Assembly: GCA_031285975.1 (NCBI GenBank)
Contig: JAITVE010000314.1
Span: 1-5,113, forward strand
Source of the DNA: Candidatus Adiutrix sp.
GTDB lineage: Bacteria; Desulfobacterota; Desulfarculia; Adiutricales; Adiutricaceae
Length of the DNA stretch: 5,113 nt
Direction: 5' to 3'
Within the stretch, counting starts at the first letter, position 1; each line of letters starts with the position of its first letter. Of the stretch, positions 1-4,179 are shown in pieces. The notes beneath the pieces were generated by a model. The model did not search any database. It was not told the origin of the DNA and saw nothing but the letters and a program-made list of their open reading frames with translations. A program made the translations under genes and the position numbers.

Positions 1-68
1 AAAACGTACAAATTATTCCTGAACTGCTCCTTAGAGTATTTTGCAATGCTACTCTGTCGGCATTCGTT

Positions 69-1052
69 TTATTCCTTTTTACCGAATTTCCCAAACCCTT
101 TGGACAAACCAGAAAGCGCGCCCTTGGCTACGTCTTTGGCCTTATCCACAGCGCCGCCCTCGGCGGAGGCTTCGGGTGCCTCCATAGCCGGAGTGGTTTC
201 CGACAACTCTTTAACCGGCGTCTTGCGCGCCAGAATATCGGCATATGCGCCGCTTTCATCAAACTTAATCAGTGAATGCACACGGGAAACCGACCAAGGA
301 TGTGAGCGACCGCGGCTTAAAATAATTTTCTGCGCCATGCCCAAGTTGGATGAACTGGATTCCTGAAAATCTTTGCTTTGGGCGATGAACTCATCGAGGT
401 TCATTTCATTGACCAGACGCTCACTGGCACCGGCCAGCTTCATCAGAGCCTTGCAGGCAGCGGTAAGATTCTGGCAGGCTAGATAGCCGCCACGATCGCA
501 GGAATGCTCCGCCGCCCGGTACCATTCGTAGTAGGCGTAGTCCAAGGCCATGATGGTGGGGCCGGAAAGTGTTCCCAGGCCGGGAACCGTACCCAGAATG
601 GAGCCAATCAAGTTGTCTGCCAGCAGGGTGCCCAGGCTCTGGTAGGTGATGTGCTGCGACTTGATATGCGCAAGCTCATGGCCGATGACAAAGCGCAACT
701 CATTATTATCCAGAATATCAACGAGCGTACCGTCCACACAGACAATCGGCTTGTCTGGACAGGCCGTATAGGCATTGCGCGATCCGGCGGAAATGAGGTA
801 AAAGAGCGGTTCTTCCACCTCCAGAACGTCACAGGTTTCCCGCATGATTGTATATAGCGTGGGCATCTGCCGCTCGGTTATACGCAAGTTGCTGCCAAGC
901 AGTTCCATTCTGCGAATGCTGTTGAACGGAACATCGCAAAGATCCAGCACTTTTGGGAGCAAGGGGATTTTCTTCAATGTCTCAAGCGCAACCTTGTCAA
1001 GCGGATGTTCATATTCTGAAGACTGCAAATTGGTAATAACAACACGTTCCAT
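69..1052 (-). CDS. M48-family zinc metallopeptidase, soluble, HtpX-related
   Basis: 327-residue protein, probably a zinc-dependent endopeptidase acting in the cytoplasm on damaged or misfolded proteins (role inferred from the M48 family; no substrate can be named). Visible signature: HELAH at residues 125-129 inside FVIGHELAHIKSQH, giving zinc ligands H125 and H129 and catalytic E126. The third ligand is probably E182 in AAEHSCDRGG, with the family's Asp four residues later (D186). HP at 251-252 followed by R257 matches the conserved C-terminal HP...R element. The N-terminal part (EHPLDKVALETLKKIP) is typical of the soluble M48 group rather than membrane HtpX, and there is no N-terminal signal or transmembrane helix. 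Residues 138-172 are hydrophobic and glycine-rich and could touch a membrane. Residues 276-327 are a low-complexity Ala/Glu/Lys tail ending in Gly-Phe-Lys repeats. The start is fixed by AAGGAG ten bases upstream. The gene is divergent from the sensor operon, and its GC content is clearly lower. Stop TAA at 69-71. Confidence 0.9.
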   Translation of the reverse strand: MERVVITNLQSSEYEHPLDKVALETLKKIPLLPKVLDLCDVPFNSIRRMELLGSNLRITERQMPTLYTIMRETCDVLEVEEPLFYLISAGSRNAYTACPDKPIVCVDGTLVDILDNNELRFVIGHELAHIKSQHITYQSLGTLLADNLIGSILGTVPGLGTLSGPTIMALDYAYYEWYRAAEHSCDRGGYLACQNLTAACKALMKLAGASERLVNEMNLDEFIAQSKDFQESSSSNLGMAQKIILSRGRSHPWSVSRVHSLIKFDESGAYADILARKTPVKELSETTPAMEAPEASAEGGAVDKAKDVAKGALSGLSKGFGKFGKKE

Positions 1053-1062
1053 GGCTGTTCAT

Positions 1063-1068
1063 CTCCTT
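1063..1068 (-). promoter_or_regulatory. ribosome binding site of the M48 peptidase gene
   Basis: AAGGAG read on the minus strand, ten bases before the ATG at 1052-1050. Another ATG directly follows the motif on the minus strand, but it is too close to the Shine-Dalgarno and out of frame, so the start at 1052 stands. Confidence 0.75.
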
Positions 1069-1145
1069 GTGAATGAGTATAGATTCAACGTGACGCCAAG
1101 CGGCGTTTCCAATGTTCATTGACTCTCTTGCCCTTTTTTCAAAAA

Positions 1146-1161
1146 GTATCACGAATGATAC
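1146..1161. repeat. perfect palindrome GTATCA-CGAA-TGATAC, possible operator
   Basis: Two perfect 6-base half-sites separated by four bases, in an A-rich surrounding (AAAA before, GAAAA after). The size and symmetry suit a dimeric helix-turn-helix repressor or activator. It lies 94 bp upstream of the M48 start codon and about 190 bp upstream of the predicted sigma-54 start site, so it could serve either gene. If the minus-strand promoter at 1228-1257 is real, the palindrome falls inside the M48 5' untranslated region. I do not recognise it as the site of a known regulator. As RNA it would give only a weak 6-bp hairpin. Confidence 0.4.
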
Positions 1162-1227
1162 GAAAAGTAAATGCCTTGGCGGGAGTGGTGGTGACGACCT
1201 ATTTGGAAAAAGCCGCCTCAAGCATGA

Positions 1228-1257
1228 ACTATAATTTTTTTAAACGGAGAGCGTCAA
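1228..1257 (-). promoter_or_regulatory. candidate sigma-70-type promoter driving the M48 gene
   Basis: On the minus strand, -35 TTGACG (1257-1252, 5 of 6 consensus bases), an 18-base spacer and -10 TATAGT (1233-1228, 5 of 6). Transcription would begin near 1221 and give a leader of about 170 bases that contains the 1146-1161 palindrome. The -35 hexamer lies inside the left arm of the 1242-1280 inverted repeat. The alternative -10-like TATACT at 1081-1076 has no -35 and would place the start on top of the ribosome site, so this promoter is preferred. The surrounding DNA is AT-rich, so a chance match is possible. Confidence 0.4.
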
Positions 1258-1283
1258 AATTTTGTTGACGCTCTCCGTTTTTT
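1242..1283 (+). terminator. intrinsic terminator-like hairpin, perfect 16-bp stem plus T-run
   Basis: The left arm 1242-1257 and right arm 1265-1280 are exact reverse complements (16 bp, core ACGGAGAGCGTC) around a 7-base loop. The right arm merges into a run of six T ending at 1283, so it reads as a Rho-independent terminator on the plus strand. On the minus strand the stem is followed by A residues, so it is not bidirectional. No plus-strand gene lies upstream in this window. It must therefore end a small or leader RNA, insulate the sigma-54 promoter from readthrough antisense to M48, or act as DNA: it sits about 63-101 bp upstream of the predicted sigma-54 start, where enhancer sites often lie. 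Confidence 0.65.
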
Positions 1284-1315
1284 ATAAACACATCTAAAAT
1301 CAACACTCTCCTGTC

Positions 1316-1332
1316 TTGGCATTCAAGTTGCT
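1316..1332 (+). promoter_or_regulatory. sigma-54 (RpoN) -24/-12 promoter of the kinase/regulator operon
   Basis: TTGGCATTCAAGTTGCT matches the sigma-54 consensus TGGCAC-N5-TTGC[AT]: GG at 1318-1319 (-25/-24) and GC at 1330-1331 (-13/-12), with the required spacing. Predicted start of transcription is about 1343, giving a leader of about 37 bases that contains the ribosome site at 1365-1371. Sigma-54 promoters need an AAA+ activator bound upstream. The operon's own second gene is such an activator, so autoregulation or control by another activator is possible. In the Vibrio and Pseudomonas flagellar hierarchies flrBC/fleSR are themselves sigma-54 dependent, which agrees with this arrangement. 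Confidence 0.8.
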
Positions 1333-1364
1333 TGGTAACGGGCAGCTTGGAATTTTACCCCGCG

Positions 1365-1371
1365 AAGGAGG
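1365..1371 (+). promoter_or_regulatory. ribosome binding site that fixes the kinase start at 1380
   Basis: AAGGAGG lies eight bases before ATG 1380. The longer reading from TTG at 1332 has no ribosome site, and that TTG lies within the -12 element of the sigma-54 promoter, upstream of the predicted transcript start. It is therefore excluded. Confidence 0.85.
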
Positions 1372-1379
1372 GTCGCCCC

Positions 1380-2465
1380 ATGAATCTCAATTTAGCTGAA
1401 AATACCGCTTCCCTGAATCTTTGGATGCAGCCGGAGCGCCCGGATGAGTTCTGGTCATTACTGTTCGACCAAATGCCGTATTGCCTGGTGGTTTTCGACC
1501 AGGAGGGCCGCATTCTTCTGGCCAATGATGAGGCCGTGCGCCGCCTGAATTTGGGCGACGTGGATGATTTCACCCTGCCCGAGCATCTGAAGCCCCTCAA
1601 GGCCGGGGCCTTTCAGCTGGAACTGCGCGGCAGCCGCACCCGCACCGTGACCATGCCTTCACCGGCTGACGGCAACCCCCTGACTTTTCAGCTTCGCCAT
1701 CTGCCCTTTGGCGATGGCTTGGTGCTGGCCACCGGCCAGAGCGCGGCCACGGTGCCCGGTTTCGGCCATGTGGGCGGTGCGCTGGACGAGACGGCGGCCA
1801 TGGCCACCGAAGTGCGCCGCCAGGTGACGGGGCCTCTGGCGGGCATCGAGCTCTACGCCTCCATCGTGGGCCAGGAGTTGGAGCAGGCCGGGGACAGCGC
1901 CCTGGCCGACATTATGGAGCAAATCCGTTTCGGTGTCCGCGAAGTTAATGAGTACCTCACCAGCTTCAGTTCCATGGCCGAGCCCCTGAGCCTCAGCCTG
2001 GAAAGCCACCGACTGATGGACATTGTGGACGAAGCCCTGGGGGCTATGAACGGCGTGTTCAAAGAGCGGCAAATCGGCGTTCTGGTGACGCAAAAAGATT
2101 TGGACGTGACCGCCGACCGGGGCCTCATGGTACAGGCTCTCCTGAACCTCCTGCTCAACGCCGTGGAAGCCATGCCCGAGGGCGGCCGCATTTTCGTGGA
2201 ATTCGAGACCGAAAAGCCCGGCCTGGTGGAAATCGTCATCACCGACACCGGCCCCGGTGTGCCCCTGGACAAAATGAAAAAAGTTTTCAGCCCCTTTCAC
2301 ACCACCAAAGACCAGCCCCTGGGCCTGGGCCTGCCGGTGAGCCTGCGCATTGCCGAGGCCCACCAGGGTTCGCTCCTGATTGGTTCTGATTTGAACATGG
2401 GGGCCCGGGCGGTGCTGTCGCTGCCCTTCCTGACCGAAGGCGGGCGGGCTTGCCGCCTGAACTAG
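1380..2465 (+). CDS. PAS-domain sensor histidine kinase homologue (FlrB/FleS-like) lacking the phosphoacceptor His
   Basis: 361 residues, soluble (no transmembrane segment). Residues about 20-118 look like a PAS sensor domain (FDQMPYCLVVFDQEGRILLAN). A HisKA-like dimerisation helix covers about 135-200 and a HATPase_c domain about 210-352. The ATP-binding boxes are present: N-box LLNLLLNAVEAM with N260, G1 DTGPG at 289-293, F-box FSPFHTTK at 303-310, and G2 LGLGL at 314-318. The H-box, expected as H[EQ][IV]R[NT]PL, reads RQVTGPL (147-153). The phosphoacceptor is Arg147 (codon CGC, 1818-1820) and the following Arg and Asn/Thr are also changed. The downstream PLAGIELYAS still aligns with FlrB/FleS-type kinases. 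The gene is the first of an operon with the NtrC-type regulator (55-base gap), behind a sigma-54 promoter. Nucleotide binding is likely; autophosphorylation at the normal site is not. The protein may act as an allosteric partner of the regulator. The flagellar assignment is inferred from similarity and context. Confidence 0.88.
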   Translation: MNLNLAENTASLNLWMQPERPDEFWSLLFDQMPYCLVVFDQEGRILLANDEAVRRLNLGDVDDFTLPEHLKPLKAGAFQLELRGSRTRTVTMPSPADGNPLTFQLRHLPFGDGLVLATGQSAATVPGFGHVGGALDETAAMATEVRRQVTGPLAGIELYASIVGQELEQAGDSALADIMEQIRFGVREVNEYLTSFSSMAEPLSLSLESHRLMDIVDEALGAMNGVFKERQIGVLVTQKDLDVTADRGLMVQALLNLLLNAVEAMPEGGRIFVEFETEKPGLVEIVITDTGPGVPLDKMKKVFSPFHTTKDQPLGLGLPVSLRIAEAHQGSLLIGSDLNMGARAVLSLPFLTEGGRACRLN

Positions 2466-2508
2466 GCGGCTGGCGGTTGAAAGTCTTGTGAGATACGGCT
2501 TGAGTGAT

Positions 2509-2514
2509 AAGGAG
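2509..2514 (+). promoter_or_regulatory. ribosome binding site that fixes the regulator start at 2521
   Basis: AAGGAG lies six bases before ATG 2521. The upstream in-frame GTG at 2488 would translate through this site and add 11 residues before MSVRAILVADDE, which already begins at the usual first strand of a receiver domain. Confidence 0.85.
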
Positions 2515-2520
2515 ACTATT

Positions 2521-4005
2521 ATGAGCGTCAGAGCGATATTGGTGGCCGACGACGAAAGGCATCTGCGGAGCGCCCTGTTCACAGCCCTTACCCGGCTGGG
2601 GCACGCGGTGGAACTGGCCGAAAACGGACAGGAAGCCCTCAATAAATTCCAGGCCCAGAAATTCGATTTGGTCATCACCGACTTGCGGATGCCGTCGGTG
2701 GACGGCCTGGGCGTTCTGAAAGCCGTCAAGAAGCTGTCCCCGGCCACCCCGGTCATCATGATGACCGCCTACGGCTCGGTGGAGACGGCGGTGGAAGCCA
2801 TGCGGGAAGGCGCGCAGGACTTTATCCTCAAACCGTTTCCGGCGGGCGTGATTGAAGAGGCCGTGAACCGGGCCCTGTCCGGCCAGGCCGGGGAAGCCGC
2901 CCAGGAGCCCGCCGTCCAGGCCAAAAGCGGGGCCGCGCCCGGCGAGCGGCCCATCATCACCCGCAACGCCCGCATGAACAAGCTGCTGGAACTGGCCCGC
3001 AGCGTGGCCGCCTCCCCGGCTACGGTGCTGCTCCAGGGCGAAAGCGGCACGGGCAAGGAATTATTGGCCCGCTACATCCACCAGCACTCGCCGCGCGCGA
3101 ACGGCCCCTTTGTGGCCCTCAACTGCGCCAGCCTCCCGGAGAGTCTTCTGGAGAGCGAACTTTTCGGCCATGAAAAAGGCGCTTTCACCGGCGCGGTGAC
3201 CCGCAAGCAGGGCAAGTTTGAACTGGCCGACGGCGGCACTATTCTGTTGGATGAAATCAGCGAAATGGACGTTTCCTTGCAGGCCAAGCTTTTGCGCGTG
3301 CTCCAGGAAGGCGAGATCGACCGGGTGGGCGGCAAGGAGCCCCAGAAAATCGACGTGCGGGTCATTGCCACCACCAACCGCAACCTCAAGCAGTGGGTGG
3401 ACGCGGGGCATTTTCGGGCTGACCTCTACTATCGCCTGAACGTCATCCCCTTCTACATCCCTTCGCTGAAGGAACGCATTGACGATGTGCCCATGCTGGC
3501 CGACCATTTCCGTAACAAATACGCGGTGATGAACCACAAGAACGTCAAGAGCCTGTCGGACGCGGCCCTGGCCGCCCTGGGGAATTACGACTGGCCCGGC
3601 AACATCCGCGAGTTGGAAAACACCGTGGCCCGGGGCGTGCTTCTGGCCAGCGGAACGGCGGTGGAGCCCCACGATTTATTCATGGACGAGGCCGGTTTCA
3701 TGGCCGCCCTGGAACGCAACGTGGCCCCGGCGGCTCCGGTTGCCGAAGCCGTTGCCCCCGAAAGCGGGGCAGGGGATGACACCCTGTTCAGCGGCCTGGA
3801 CAGCCCGGCCATGGAAAATGCCCCGCCAGTTGCGGACTCCCCCTTCGCCCAAGGCGTCCTCATGACCATCGAAGAAATGGAGCGCCGCCTCATTGGCCGG
3901 GCCCTGAACGAGACGGACGGCAACCGCACCCACGCCGCCAAAATTCTGGGCATTAGCGTGCGCACCCTCCGCAACAAGCTGGCCGAATACCGCGTCTCCG
4001 CGTAA
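2521..4005 (+). CDS. sigma-54-dependent response regulator, NtrC family (REC-AAA+-Fis), FlrC/FleR-like
   Basis: 494-residue transcription activator that remodels RNA polymerase-sigma-54 at -24/-12 promoters. The receiver domain (about 4-117) has the full phosphorylation set: acidic D10, D11 and E12, phosphoacceptor D54 in VITDLRMP, T82, and K104 in LKPF. The AAA+ domain (about 144-380) has Walker A GESGTGKE (173-180), the sigma-54-contacting GAFTGA loop (220-225), Walker B ILLDE (D244, E245), probable arginine fingers R299 and R305, and sensor II WPGNIREL (358-365). A roughly 65-residue Ala/Pro-rich linker (about 382-446) precedes a Fis-type helix-turn-helix (about 448-491; NRTHAAKILGISVRTLRNKL). 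Length is slightly above the usual 440-480, because of the linker. It is the second gene of an operon with the PAS kinase homologue. Its DNA-binding end and the kinase type resemble FlrC/FleR of flagellar regulation, but other NtrC-family roles cannot be excluded. Every catalytic residue looks intact, unlike in its partner. Confidence 0.93.
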   Translation: MSVRAILVADDERHLRSALFTALTRLGHAVELAENGQEALNKFQAQKFDLVITDLRMPSVDGLGVLKAVKKLSPATPVIMMTAYGSVETAVEAMREGAQDFILKPFPAGVIEEAVNRALSGQAGEAAQEPAVQAKSGAAPGERPIITRNARMNKLLELARSVAASPATVLLQGESGTGKELLARYIHQHSPRANGPFVALNCASLPESLLESELFGHEKGAFTGAVTRKQGKFELADGGTILLDEISEMDVSLQAKLLRVLQEGEIDRVGGKEPQKIDVRVIATTNRNLKQWVDAGHFRADLYYRLNVIPFYIPSLKERIDDVPMLADHFRNKYAVMNHKNVKSLSDAALAALGNYDWPGNIRELENTVARGVLLASGTAVEPHDLFMDEAGFMAALERNVAPAAPVAEAVAPESGAGDDTLFSGLDSPAMENAPPVADSPFAQGVLMTIEEMERRLIGRALNETDGNRTHAAKILGISVRTLRNKLAEYRVSA

Positions 4006-4026
4006 ATTCCGAGCCGCCGCCATGTC

Positions 4027-4060
4027 CCGCCGCGCCAGAGCAGTCCATCTGGCGCGGCGG
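4027..4060. other. strong GC-rich hairpin after the regulator gene, no T-run
   Basis: The arms 4027-4039 and 4048-4060 are perfect reverse complements (13 bp, core CCGCCGCGCC) around an 8-base loop, starting 22 bases after the regulator stop codon. Neither side is followed by a T-run, so it is not a standard intrinsic terminator. It could protect the 3' end of the regulator mRNA, pause polymerase ahead of Rho, or help the next hairpin at 4120-4156. Confidence 0.5.
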
Positions 4061-4112
4061 CGTGTGCCCCAAATGAGGGCGGAGCGAGCGATTTTTCTCA
4101 ATGAATGTGCAC

Positions 4113-4156
4113 TATAACAAAACCGCCGCCAAATTGTAGTAATTTGACGGCGGTTT
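4113..4156 (-). terminator. intrinsic terminator of the chemoreceptor gene, possibly bidirectional
   Basis: The arms 4120-4135 and 4141-4156 form a 16-position stem with a single C-A mismatch (4129/4147) and a 5-base loop. On the minus strand the stem runs into TTTTGTTAT, beginning about 24 bases after the chemoreceptor stop codon, which is a good Rho-independent terminator. On the plus strand the stem is followed by TTTAATGTTT, so it could also stop the convergent kinase/regulator transcript. Confidence 0.8.
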
Positions 4157-4179
4157 AATGTTTCAGCGTGACAACCCGG

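Noticed and set aside
1..32. AAGGAG at 32-27 (minus strand) as the ribosome site of a further gene after M48
   Set aside because: No ATG, GTG or TTG at a suitable distance, and the window ends too soon to test a frame.
33..55. Inverted repeat AGAGTA/TACTCT downstream of the M48 stop, as a terminator
   Set aside because: Only a 6-bp AT-rich stem with an 11-base loop and no T-run in the minus direction. Too weak to call.
1076..1081. TATACT on the minus strand as the -10 of the M48 promoter
   Set aside because: No acceptable -35 at 16-18 bases, and the transcript would begin on top of the ribosome site.
1086..1104. TTGGCG...TTGA on the minus strand as a second sigma-54 promoter for M48
   Set aside because: The spacing is one base short and the essential GC of the -12 element reads GA.
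1332..1379. Upstream TTG start giving the kinase 16 more residues
   Set aside because: The TTG overlaps the -12 element of the sigma-54 promoter, upstream of the predicted transcript start, and has no ribosome site. ATG 1380 has AAGGAGG at good spacing.
2488..2520. Upstream GTG start for the regulator
   Set aside because: The extension would read through the AAGGAG ribosome site of ATG 2521 and adds residues before a normal receiver-domain start.
1659..2759. Long 366-residue open frame on the minus strand, opposite the kinase and the start of the regulator gene
   Set aside because: It is antisense to two well-supported genes, spans the gap between them, and has His/Gln/Gly-rich low-complexity content. 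Long shadow frames are expected opposite GC-rich coding DNA. No ribosome site or domain was seen.
3061..3672. 203-residue minus-strand open frame opposite the AAA+ domain
   Set aside because: Shadow of the GC-rich regulator gene, with no recognisable motif.
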